Source: Petunia secreta
Lineage: Eukaryota; Streptophyta; Magnoliopsida; Solanales; Solanaceae
Direction: 5' to 3'
Assembly (NCBI GenBank): GCA_029990175.1
Contig: JARKIP010000064.1
Coordinates: forward strand, 12,790,001 to 12,854,000
DNA length: 64,000 bases
Shown: piece by piece, positions 9,147 through 19,169 of the stretch
Numbering within the stretch: the stretch's first letter is position 1
How the letters are laid out: each line of letters starts with the position of its first letter
Notes under the pieces: generated by a model
Database searches by the model: none
Seen by the model: the letters and a program-made list of their open reading frames with translations, nothing else
What the model was told of the DNA's origin: nothing
Made by a program: the position numbers and the translations under genes

Positions 9147-11951
9147 ATGACTTCAAGATCTAGGAAAAATCAGAGCACTGATGTTGCTGGTAGTTCTTCG
9201 GCGGCCACTCCCAGGCCCCGGGCTACTCAAGCTACTGCTGCAGAAATAATCCCCAAGAAATGGGGTGAACTTGAGGCAGATTGTAAGATTAAGTCCTTCC
9301 ATAATAGAGAGAGAGATACGCGCAACTGGCCGGCGTATAGGTTTAAATCTGGGATCACGAAAGAGGTGATCCCGCGAGTGAGGACGGACTGTCACTGGGA
9401 TGATGAGGTTCCCCTCTTGCCGGTCTCCGATGAGGAGAATATTACTTCCCATAGGACTGGGTGGACAACCATGTGCACCTACCCTTTCACAGTGGGATGT
9501 AGACTACCCCTGCACCCTGTGTTGGAGAGGCTCTGCAGGGAGTACCTCCTTTGTCCGGGGCAACTGAGCCCCAGTATATATAGAATAGTTACTCTTTTGG
9601 ATTGGTTCGCGGCAGGAACCGATCAATCTTTTGGCTATGAGCATTTTATTTCTTTGTATAGTATACAAATTTTTAAGGACGGCTATGTAAATGCAAGAAT
9701 GCGCGGAAGCAAAGGCTTAGTGCGTTGTTCTGAGGATATGGTGACCGAGGCTGGGTGCACCGGTATCTGTTTGTGCGCTCCTCGGCCTTGACTTTTGACA
9801 ACAAGGCTTACCTTCCAGAAGTCTGGAATAAGAAGCGTAAGTCCCCGAGTACTTTTTTGAAATTTTTGTGCTCTTTCTTCTTCTCGTCTTCTAACTCCGT
9901 TTAATTTTTTTAGCGGCCAAGCAACCCTACGACAGACTCATTTCTGTTGAAGATTTGACTGCGTGGGTTGAGCCAATTTTGAAGGAGTTTACTCCTGAGA
10001 AGAGAGAGTGGGCGTATTTTGCCGTTCGGAAGAGTCTGGTTGTACAGAATCATGGTGAGAATATTTCCGCTTTCATGATCGTTCTTCTTCTTTGAAACTT
10101 CTTCATGTCTGACCATTTCACCTTTTTATAGGTTTGGGCACTTCGGGAGATTTCTTTCTTGCTCCCCCCCAAGATGGGCCTTCCGAGCCTGTTGCTGACC
10201 CAGAAGCTGAAGCTGAGGCTATACTAGCTTCAGCGGGTGCTCTGCGCAGCAGGGAGGAGGGCAAAGGACTCCTGTCCGGTGGACTGGGCTCCCTGAAGAG
10301 GAAGAAGATGAGCCAAGGCGAGGGCGGAGCACGGAAGAAGTCTGTCCGTAAGACTTCCATGGCTGCTGGGCAAACCTCGTCGGCTGGTGGTGATCCTTCT
10401 TCTAGGGCCAGTGTACCGGAGCCCGTAGAAGAGAATGCCGATGCTGCTGCTGGAGTCCCTGAGTCTGTATGGGGAGAAGGTGTAGCCAAGGAGGTTATCT
10501 ATCTTTCGGACACTGAGGCCGAAGTTGATGTTCCTCTTAGGCGAAGGCCTCATCTTCGTAGTGACAGAAGAAGGGCCGAGGAGGAGGCTGTCCGTACTCC
10601 GCAGAGGAGTCCCCGGAGTTGATAATGGGGCAGAGGCAGGTCCTTCTCGTGTAGACAAGGGGAAGAGAAAAGTAGGTGAAGAAGAAGAAGAAGAAGAAGA
10701 AGAGGTGAAAGAAGAAGTAAGAGAAGAAGCTTCCCAAGAGGGTAGCCAAGGTCCTCGTGTTTTTCGTTTCGAGGACATGGAGAATGTGGCTACTGAGGGG
10801 GCGACTCCCGTTGGTCTTCGTGAATGTGAGACAATAAATCCTGGAGTGGAAGGTGACTCTAACCTTTCCTCGTCAAGATTCGTTTGGCGGTCAGTCATTG
10901 GTGGCCGGACAGAGTTGAATGATATCAGGGGGTGCGTTACAAGTTTGGGCCCAATTATCCCTCTGAACAGGCTTGGGAACCCAAGTTCTGCGAGAGGAAG
11001 CACACTTTGAAACTTGCCCCTGATGTTAACTTCGTAACTAGGCCACGCAGCTTGGCTAAGGCGGTCTCCTCGCTCATCGGTCCCCGTGAAGAATGGGTGC
11101 TGAGGGAGCTGAGCGATGAGGAGTTAGCCTTCCAAATTGCTTCTGACTCTGCCCGGGTAAGTATTTTCCGCTTTGTTTTGGGAATAACTTTAGCCTCGGA
11201 CTTCTAACTCTGACTCATTTTGCTTTTACAGTCGAGTATGCTGGCTGCTGAGCTCATGTTTCGCTCCAGGCTTAACAACGTCGATGAAGTAGTTGAAATA
11301 AAGAAAGAGTTGCTGGAAGCTCTGAAGGAGAACAAGACTCTGATAGAGCAGTGTGGTCTCGTTGGTGGTGAGGTTAACCGGTTGACTGATGTCAATAATG
11401 AACGTGTTGAGCATATAAATGCACTCACCAGGGAGAAAGACCTTCTTCTCGAAGAGAGAGAAGGGTTCGCACGCTCTGCCCAGGGTTTAGAGAGACTGCT
11501 TGAAGATTGTCGAAATTCTTTGAACGGTACTATCGAAGATCGTGCATCCCTTGAGATGGATCTGCAGAGAGCTAATGAAGGATCTGTTAAAGCCAGGGCT
11601 GATCTCCAGGCTGCCAAGGATCAAGTCGCTCAATTAATGAGTGCTCAGACCGCATTAACCAAGGACTTGGCAAACCTGCGTGATCAGTCTGAAATCAAAA
11701 CCAAGCTTGCTGCTCTTGAGGCCAAGCGTACATTGCTCGTACAGATTCAGGCTGGACAAGTTAATGTCGAGGAGATTCTGCAGACAACAAAGAATGTTGT
11801 TAGAAGAATAAAACAAGCATTGGGTCTCTCTCCTGAGGAGTCTGAAGGCGATGATAATGATGAAGACGAAGATGACGACGAGGATTCAGAGGACGACGAC
11901 AGGATTGACGGAGTTGGTACGTCGAGTTCTAGTCGTAGCCCTAAATGTTAA
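9147..11951 (+). pseudogene. Antisense gene (aORF) of element A, frameshifted
   Basis: Multi-exon gene on the strand opposite gag-pol, between pol and the 3' LTR. Suggested exons: 9147-9836, 9914-10054, 10132-11156 and 11232-11951, all with GT-AG introns. Exon 1 carries the conserved block CTYPFTVGCRLPLHPVLERL followed by CREYLLCPG and a WFAAG segment. It resembles the plant domain known as 'putative gypsy type transposon' (Transposase_28). Exon 3 is low-complexity, with an R/K-rich part and a run of glutamates. Exon 4 is a long coiled coil (about 11240-11830) ending in a strongly acidic D/E tail. Frameshifts are visible near 9730-9760, 10550-10610 and 10925. The product is unknown; a DNA- or protein-binding role is only inference. 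Element B has a homologue at 38596-43732. Confidence 0.7.
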
Positions 11952-12464
11952 TGCCCTTTTCTCAATCTGTGATTGATGTACTTTTTTTTTTAATTGTCTG
12001 GCGAGAGCCGGACTTGTTTGTTGGTGGACAGAAGTCTAGCAAAGACTTTCTGGTCCTTTGTATGGCCGGTTTCGTTTGGCCTTTGAACACTCTGCAAATT
12101 TCTGTCAGCCGTTTTCGGCATTTTATCAATTTACAGTATAATGTATATATGCTACTTTAGATCTGTTCAGTGACTATATTTAGTTTGAACTCTTGATCTT
12201 TTTGTTTGCATGTGTTGTGGCTTTCGTGCCTTGTGATTGGGAGCTTTCTGAAGTGTGAACTTTATTAAGTTCGTATCTCCAAAAGTCTGCCCGAATGTTT
12301 TTAACTTAGCCTTTCGTTAGGAAGAGGTCGTAAGTTGTAGGTAGTCTGACCGAATCGTGGTCGTTTTAGAGTTTTGGCCGAATCATTGCCCTGTGCGTAT
12401 AACTTTGTTTATCATTTTTGATAGTTGAAAGTCGTTGCATGGCTTTGTAGATTGGCTCTGGCCG

Positions 12465-12697
12465 AGTCGTTGGCCTTGTGAACGACTTCTCTTATTTTCG
12501 TGGAAGCCTTGTCACATAAAGGTTTTTGTTTTGTGAATGACTCCTCTTATTTGTCGTGGAAGTCTTATCACGTAAAAGTTTTTGTTTTGTGAATGACTAA
12601 CTCTTATTTGCCGTAGAAGTCTTATCACGTAAAAATTTTTGTTTTGTGAATGACTCCTCTTATTTATCGTGGAAGTCTTATCACGTAAAAGTTTTTG
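12465..12697. repeat. 56-57 bp tandem repeat in element A
   Basis: About four copies of a unit containing TTTTTGTTTTGTGAATGACT and CTTATCACGTAAAA start near 12523, 12579, 12636 and 12692, with a diverged partial copy before them. It lies between the 3' ends of the convergent aORF and pol units. Tandem repeats in this 3' region are known for Tat elements such as Retand. Confidence 0.8.
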
Positions 12698-12872
12698 AAA
12701 AACTTTAAAAATTCGCCTTTTGGTAAGTTCTTTTGCCTTCATGAAGGTCTTATCTGGCCTACAGGGGCCTCTCACCACCCCCATTGTTTTTGTGTTGGAG
12801 CACGTAAAGTGATAACATGAAAAGAGTTTTCGGTGAGTTGCACATAGAACACATATAACCAAACGAGGAGTG

Positions 12873-12946
12873 TGTCCGTTGTGGGATTCGAACCTACAGC
12901 CGCGAAGTTGAAGAACTTCGAGCTCTACCAGTTGAGCTAAATGGAT
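12873..12946 (-). tRNA. tRNA-like sequence (closest to tRNA-Lys), inside element A
   Basis: Read on minus, it has a perfect A box (TAGCTCAACTGG), a D arm, an anticodon stem CGAAG/CTTCG, a five-base variable loop and a T arm with a perfect B box (GGTTCGAATCC). The acceptor stem pairs 5 of 7 positions. The anticodon loop has eight bases (TTCTTCAA) instead of seven, so the anticodon is ambiguous (CTT if one base is an insertion). It is probably a decayed tRNA, or the head of a tRNA-Lys-derived SINE, though no TTG or poly-A tail follows. RNA polymerase III promoter boxes look intact. Confidence 0.55.
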
Positions 12947-13052
12947 CTGACCTTGCTCAGGTCGTTAGTACCATTTAGAGAGAATATATAATAAAAGTAA
13001 GAACTTTTGTAAAGATAAAAGGTAAGTGTAAGATAACTAACCGTTTTACCAC

Positions 13053-16000
13053 TTAAAAGTGATACCTTTTGAGGTGAACCACATTCCAACTGTTCGGGAC
13101 AGTGGTGCCGTCTGGTCGTGCCAAACGATAAGATCCTTTGCCGACTGAAGCAATTACCTTGTAAGGGCCTTCCCAGTTGGGACCAAGCTTCCCTGAATTT
13201 GTTTCTTGTGTGCTCTGGGAGACTTTTCTGAGTACAAAGTCCCCGACTTTGAAGCTTCGTACGCGCAGTCCCCGATTGTAGTGTTGCTCGATTCGTTCTT
13301 TTTGAGCGACTACTCGTACAAGAGCTAGTTCTCTGCGTTCTTCGAGGAGGTCCAGTTCTTCGGATAGGTTGATTGAGTTTGATTCCTCAGTGGCATGTGC
13401 GCATCGTAAGCTGGGCTCTCCGATTTCAACTTGGATTAGAGCATCTGCACCATACACTAATGAGTAAGGAGTTTCTCCGGTACTCATTTTTATAGTAGTG
13501 CGATAAGCCCATAGTACTCCGGGTAGCTCTTCTACCCAACATCATTTTGCCTGCTCGAGGCGTTTTTTAAGGGACTCAACGATGATTTTGTTGGTAGACT
13601 CTGCCTGTCCATTAGCAACGGGATGATATGGAGAGGAGGTGATCCTCTTGATGTGCAGATCGCCGAGGAACCTAGTCACTTTCTGGCCGATGAATTGTGG
13701 GCCGTTGTCCATGACTATTTCCTTAGGCGCTCCAAAGCGACACACGACAAAACGCTAGAGGAAGTCGACGACTTCCGTTTGTCGTATCCTTGAATATGCT
13801 GCCGCTTCTACCCACTTTGTGAAGTAGTCAGTGATGATCAATAAGAAGCGCATCCCCCTTGGTGATGTGGGTAGAGGACCAACGATGTCCATCCCCCATT
13901 TCATGAAGGGCCATGGGGAGATTATTAAATGTTGTGGTTCTGCTAGCTGATGGAGAAGATGAGCAAACCTCTGGCATTTGTCACATTTCTTGACAAATTC
14001 GTTCGTATCTTTCTCCATTTTGTCCCAATAGTAACCTGCACGAATCAGCTTCCGGGTTAATGCCTTACCCCCGGAATGATTTCCGCAACAGCCTTCGTGG
14101 ACTTTTCTCATCACGTAATTGATCTGATTAGGTCCAAGGCATTTTGCGAGAGGTCCTGCGAACATCCTCTGGTAAAGCTCGCCGTTGAGGATTGTATATC
14201 GAGCAGCTTTTACTCGGAGTTTACGTGCAGCTTTTGCGTCTGTAGGTAGAGTTCCATGGATAAGATAATTTGTTATCTCATTCCGCCAGTCCCAAGTAGC
14301 GTTGATGGTGTTGACTTCGAACTTTTCTCTGTCCATGGTTGTGTAGAGAAGTTGAACAACAGCTGAAGAGCTGGCTGCCCCTATCTCTGCCACTGATCCC
14401 ATGTTTGCAAGAGCATCAGCTTCATGGTTCTCTTCCCGTGGAATCTGGATTTCTTCCCATTCGCCAAACTGTGCTAGGAGCTCTTTCACCCCGGAGAGGT
14501 ACACTTGCATCCTGGATTCTCGTGCAATGAAACCTCCATTTATTTGGTTGACCACGAGCTGAGAGCCGCTTTTTAGTTTGACGATGGTTGCTCCATAACT
14601 TCGGGCTAGTTCCAATCCTGCAATAACGGCCTCATATTCGGCCTCATTGTTAGTAATAAATGGGCACTTGATAGCCTGTCTTACCGTTTCACCTGATGGA
14701 GCAACAAGAACCAGTCCAAGGCCGGACCCTTTGACGCTCGAGGAGCCGTCTGTGTGAAGGGTCCATGTGCCAGGAGCTTGCCCTGCATAAAGAATAGCTT
14801 CCCTTTCTGCTTCAGGATATATGTTAGTGCTGAAGTCTGCCACGAAGTCTGCTAGGACTTGTGACTTTATTGCTACTCTAGGCTGATAGGTGATATCAAA
14901 TTCAGATAATTCTATAGCCCATTTTATCAGCCTTCCCGAGAATTCAGGTTTGTGTAGAACATTTCGCAAAGGAAAGGTTGTAACTACAGCTATCGAATGA
15001 CTTTGAAAATAAGGGCGTAACTTACGAGCAGCAGTTACTAGTGCCAGTGCCAATTTTTCTAAAGGTTGATAGCGTGTTTCTACATCAATTAGAGCTTTGC
15101 TAATGTAATAGATAGGAAGTTGTTTACCTTTTTCTTCCCGAACTAGTACAGCGCTTACCGATGATTCTGACACTGCCAAATAGATCAGCAGCTGCTCACC
15201 TTCCTGAGGCGTGGAGAGCAGTGGTGGATTGGATAAATACTTTTTTAGATCCTTCAATGCCTGCTGGCATTCAGGAGTCCATTCGAACTCCTTGTTCTGC
15301 TTTAAGACATCGAATAAGCTCTTGCAACGGTCAGATGATCGGGAAATGAATCTGCGTAGAGCTGCCACTCTTCCCGTCAGTTTCATGACATCTTTCCTGT
15401 TGTGAAGTACATCTGGGATTGATTCAATGGCTTTAATCTGAGCGGGATTGACTTCAATGCCACGCTGAGAAACAATGAATCCCAGAAACTTCCCCGATCC
15501 GACTCCGAAAGCGCATTTCTCTGGATTCAGCTTCATGTTGTACTGATCCAAGATTCGGAAAGCTTCTTTCAGATGTGCCAGATGTTCTTCTGCTCGTTTG
15601 GATTTGATCAGCATGTCATCGATGTACACTTCCATAGACTTTCCGATATGGTCATGGAACATTCGATTGACTAGACGCTGATAGGTTGCACCTGCATTTT
15701 TCAACCCAAATGGCATAACTTTATAACAGTACGTACCTCGACAGGTTATGAATGTCGTTTTCTCCTGGTCTTCAGGATCCATCAATATCTGGTTATATCC
15801 GGAATACGCGTCGAGGAAAGTTAGCACCTCATGTCCGGCCGTCGCATCGATCAGTTGATCCATCCTGGGAAGAGGATATGAATCCTTCGGGCAGGCTTTG
15901 TTTAGATCTGTGAAGTCAATACAGACTCGCCATTTGTCGTTCTTTTTAGGTACGACAACCACGTTGGCTAGCCAGTCTGGATACTTGACTTCACGTACTG

Positions 16001-16394
16001 AACCGATTTTCAGCAGCCGGTCGACCTCGTCATTGATGACCAGGTTCCGAAAGGCTCCTTGCTGGCGCGTCTTTTGTTTCACCGGGCGGTGATGCGGATC
16101 AACGTTCAACCTGTGAGTAATGATGTCAGGAGAAATACCTGTCATATCTGCGTGAGACCAGGCGAATGTTGTATGCCGTTCCTTGAGGAACGGGAGGATA
16201 TCTCCTCGTAGGCGCTCGTTCAGCTCGGTCCCTAGATACACTTTCCGCTCTGGCTTGTCGGCGAATAGTTCTTCGGGTTCCAAAGCTTCTACGGTTGGCA
16301 TGTGGTTTTCTCTTTCATCCATCTTCGTAATGAATTCTGGGACCTCGTACTCAGCCACTTCGGGTGGTATCTCTGGCCCCGGTCGCTGTAATTG
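13053..16394 (-). CDS. Pol polyprotein of element A (RT, RNase H, aRNase H, integrase), two stops
   Basis: The main open stretch, 13755-16358, encodes 867 residues. RT spans about 120-300, with WRVCIDFTDLNKACPKD and YIDDML at 245-250. A first Ty3-type RNase H is at about 355-470. A second, archaeal/plant-type RNase H is at about 530-655, with D537, E574 and D648 present but Gly598 where the family has Asp. The integrase zinc finger is H754, H761, C792, C795, and the core starts at D824. A TAG at 13755-13757 interrupts the integrase; the same frame continues with the second Asp (MDNGPQF) and the Glu (NGQAEST). A TGA at 13542-13544 interrupts again. The C-terminal part to 13053 has the GPY module (NWEGPYKV). 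It is read from the protease frame through the TAG at 16395-16397. Confidence 0.9.
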
Positions 16395-16397
16395 CTA
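16389..16397 (-). promoter_or_regulatory. Candidate leaky stop TAG-CAA-TTA between protease and RT (element A)
   Basis: On minus, the protease remnant ends in AAA TAG, and CAA TTA follows. The protease frame and the RT frame are identical, so this TAG is the only barrier between them. TAG CAA TTA is the tobamovirus readthrough context (UAG-CAR-YYA). The same nine bases occur at the same place in element B (44532-44540). Confidence 0.65.
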
Positions 16398-16668
16398 TTT
16401 ATTCTCTTCGGGCAGTTTGAGAGCCACAGAATAGCAGTCTCGGGCAGAGCGTTGCTCTCCTCGGACCTCACGTACCCCCCATTCAGATGGGAACTTCAAT
16501 ACTTGATGATAAGTAGAAGGAACAGCTTGCATGTCGTGGATCCAAGGTCTACCCAAAATGATGTTGTAGGCTAGATCCGCATCAACAACATGGAAAGTTG
16601 TTTCCTTTGCTACCCCTTCGGCAAGAGTCGTCAGGGTAATCTCTCCGAGAGTCTTCTCATTCGGGCTC
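16395..16668 (-). pseudogene. Aspartic protease remnant of element A
   Basis: Minus-strand frame containing KTLGEITL, then ILGRPWIHDM and a CYSVALKLPEENK end. Element B has the same segment preceded by the catalytic DPGS motif. Here the DPGS part is absent because the gag frame runs directly into it around 16660-16670. It is therefore an N-terminally deleted protease lacking its active site, followed in frame by the TAG before RT. Confidence 0.75.
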
Positions 16669-16971
16669 GTTGAAATTTACCCTTGAGATGTAACGGCCAC
16701 ACACATCCGACCAGCTGACTGGTGGGGACTCGCGGAGAGATTCGTACAATCGACGCGTAGCTATGGAGCATCCAATATCCAGACCGTAGGTGAATGCGAT
16801 TACCGCCCATCTGTCTGGCATCCCGGGAAGTGCTGCCCATTCTTCCTGGAAGCGATCTATATGTTGGCGAAGAGATTCACCAGGTTTTTGCTTCACTTCA
16901 AAAATATTCGCTACGCGAGTATTTTCCTGACTTCCACTTACGATAGTTCGTTGAGAGTTGCTTTCTGCCAT
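16657..16971 (-). pseudogene. Shortened gag of element A
   Basis: 104-residue frame starting MAESNSQRT. After about 15 residues it enters the capsid-like Retrotrans_gag region (FEVKQKPGESLRQHIDRFQ, WAVIAFTYGL). It stops soon after, where the protease remnant begins. Compared with a normal Tat gag, most of the N-terminal part and all of the zinc-knuckle part are missing, implying two internal deletions. The 5' LTR and primer site lie just upstream. Confidence 0.75.
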
Positions 16972-17053
16972 GTTAGTTATAGAGCAAAAAGATAGATGAA
17001 AAATAGGTATAACATCAAAGATAAACTATTAACCTACGAAGGCTATTGACCGG

Positions 17054-17073
17054 CTCCCACTGTGGTCGCCAAA
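17054..17073 (-). other. Primer binding site of element A
   Basis: Next to the 5' LTR, read on minus, the sequence is TTTGGCGACCACAGTGGGAG. It begins one base inside the element and resembles the TTGGCGCC(C)AC..GTGGG primer sites of plant Ty3/gypsy elements. The exact tRNA was not assigned. Confidence 0.55.
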
Positions 17074-17074
17074 T

Positions 17075-17766
17075 TGTTTAACCTAGATCCAATTTTACGC
17101 CAATTAAAAACTAAATTTGTATTTGCGGAGTCACGATCAATAGTTGAGATTAAGAGTTTATACGGTGATCTAAGATGATGATAATATAAGAACGAGATGC
17201 GAGTATCAACTAGTAAAACAAAGAATAAACGGAAACAAAGAGAGGTAACCGTATCGTATCGTATCGCTCGTCTTCGGAGAGAGTTCTTCGATACTAGTCG
17301 CACTTCAGACGATCACAGAACTAAAGTAGTAATCAAAATATGAGCAAAGAGAGTATCTGAGCAAGAGCGAGAGAGTATTCTTATTGATAGTGTAGACAGG
17401 AAGTAAAAGTTATGTACAGTCGATTAAGGCGAATGCTATTTATAAGCCTGGTAGGCACCCGTTGGGGTTTTGTAACCGCTGGGCGTGGATCCGTTTGGAT
17501 AAGTAACTGCTGGTCACGTATCCGTTGGAGTCATAACCGCTGGGTTGTAATGATTGCCTTAATGGCCATTAATAGATTGATCGTGGATGATCATGTTAAT
17601 AACTGCTCATTTAGACCATGTTGACTGTTGAAGTGTTTCATAACTCCTTTAGGTTTTCTCGTGATGAATGTCTGTCCGTTGGATGTCTGTCCGTTGAAAT
17701 GTCTGCTCGTGCCACGTGGAAGACACGTGTCACCTTTCCAAGTCCAGTCAGCTTTTATTCAATACA
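17075..17766 (-). repeat. 5' LTR of element A
   Basis: 692 bp, pairing with 7894-8580. It carries one extra GTATC-type 5-bp repeat step and about a dozen substitutions. The minus-strand TATA box (TATAAATA) at 17437-17444 is intact and would drive gag-pol leftwards. The target duplication AGGGT follows at 17767-17771. Confidence 0.9.
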
Positions 17767-17771
17767 AGGGT

Positions 17772-18412
17772 AGAAGTGAAAATATTTTTAAAAGTGCTCA
17801 AAAATTCAAGACTATAAAAAAAGTGCTCAACAAATCAAGACCATGCTTAAAAGTTCTCAATTAACATAAAAAAAATGAAGGTAGATTAATTTTTAAGATT
17901 TTTACACTAGGAGACAAGCAATACACAAAAATCATAAAAGATGACCCCTATTTGCAATTCTTACCCAAGATGGAAGCAATTACGCAAAATAGCAGCCCGC
18001 CGCTAGTTTATACAAGTTTATACACTTATGTAAATGCGTATAAACTTGTATAAATTTGTATAAGTGTGTATGTACAAATGAATAAATTTGTATAAATTTT
18101 CAGATTTCTACAGTATTATGGATGTTTATATAAAATTTCTATTTTATTGTGTATATTTTTGTATTTCTCTCCTTACCTACGCATTTATCTATGTATATTC
18201 ATGCATAATTTATTTTTTAGGGGCAGATTTGTACGTATAAACTTATCCAAAGAAATGATATAAACAAAATCAACCCTTAGATGCCAATTCCCCTGTCACT
18301 AAAGTCTGCCGGCCGGCCAGTGGTAAGGGAGGGAAGGGTTTGAAGGAGTGCTTAAATTTGTAATATAAGAACTGTGCTATGCATGTGACACAAAAAATAT
18401 GATCTCTCATAT
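17772..18412 (-). repeat. Spacer with reverse copy of the GC-hairpin repeat module
   Basis: AT-rich DNA between elements A and F. The segment 18225-18412 is the reverse complement of the 795-1015 module: hairpin CCCTGTCACT...AGTGGTAAGGG at about 18290-18335, then GAAGGAGTGC and a CTATGCAT block. The stretch 17990-18130 is made of TATAC/GTATA and TTTGTATA repeats. No gene is visible. Confidence 0.5.
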
Positions 18413-18704
18413 TGTTACAAATACATGTATGTAATATAAATGTGGATGACCACTGCTCTCCACTACTATACTTTTATTCACTTGTAATTTACTACCACAC
18501 TTTCTCCTACTTAATTCCTCCCCACTTTCTCCTACTTAATTCCTCATTTAGGGATAACTTGTAACTTCCTATGTATTGGAGTCCTAATAATAGAGGACAT
18601 TTTGTCTATGGAAGATACACTCGAAACACTTTGAGAATACAAGTTCTTCCTTCTCTTCTCATATATTTTTGTCTTGTTCTTACTTTACTAGTAGTTTTAC
18701 AACA
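18413..18704 (+). repeat. 5' LTR of element F
   Basis: 292 bp. It differs from the 3' LTR by substitutions and indels. At the promoter position this copy has CCTAATAATAG where the 3' LTR keeps CCTATAAATAG, so the 5' LTR has lost its TATA box. Confidence 0.85.
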
Positions 18705-18915
18705 CGTTATCAGCACGAAGAGCTCTAATATTCTATAAGTCAAGTTTCAATCTTTCCCAGTGGTAAGCCTAGGTATAATTTCTACTAATCTTTTTCAGCT
18801 TCATGTCTCTAAGTATAATTTTGTTATAGATTAATATATAAATAAGAAAAGTGAACATTATATGTTACAAATGAACTATGGCTAGAAACTTGCTTGACCA
18901 ATGAATTATTTAACC

Positions 18916-18974
<59 letters not shown>

Positions 18975-18981
<7 letters not shown>

Positions 18982-19169
18982 GAAAACTATCAAAGAAAAT
19001 AAAATAGATTAGAATTATTATCAATCAAAACAAGAATGTCTAATACTCTATTTCTTATTAAATGCAATATATATATATACCTAGGCTAAGAAATAGAGTA
19101 TTAGACATTCTTGTTTTGATTGATAATAATTCTAATCTATTTTATTTTCTTTGATAGTTTTCATTATAT
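18975..19169. repeat. Perfect 83-bp inverted repeat (hairpin) with 29-nt loop
   Basis: 18975-19057 and 19087-19169 are exact reverse complements over 83 bases; I checked every block. The loop is 19058-19086. The left arm abuts a (TA)n tract (about 18919-18980), and the right arm ends just where gag begins. The right arm appears to be the original leader sequence and the left arm an inverted copy. A transcript would fold into a long perfect hairpin. Confidence 0.92.

Larger units (their letters stand above)
7894..17766 (-). mobile_element. Element A: Tat-lineage Ty3/gypsy retrotransposon
   Basis: Full-length element of about 9.9 kb flanked by the 5-bp target duplication AGGGT (7889-7893 and 17767-17771). 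LTRs are at 7894-8580 and 17075-17766. Minus-strand order is 5' LTR, primer site, shortened gag, protease remnant, TAG, RT, RNase H, second (archaeal/plant-like) RNase H, integrase, tRNA-like sequence, 56-bp tandem repeat, then an oppositely oriented gene next to the 3' LTR. The dual RNase H and the extra antisense gene are marks of the Tat clade (Ogre/Retand relatives). The LTRs differ by about a dozen substitutions and one 5-bp repeat step by eye. It is not autonomous as it stands: gag/protease deletions, two pol nonsense codons and frameshifts in the antisense gene. Confidence 0.9.

Noticed and set aside
10230..11003. Long minus-strand frame opposite the element A antisense gene
   Set aside because: Shadow of the E/K-rich aORF exon; serine/leucine-rich composition from antisense codons.
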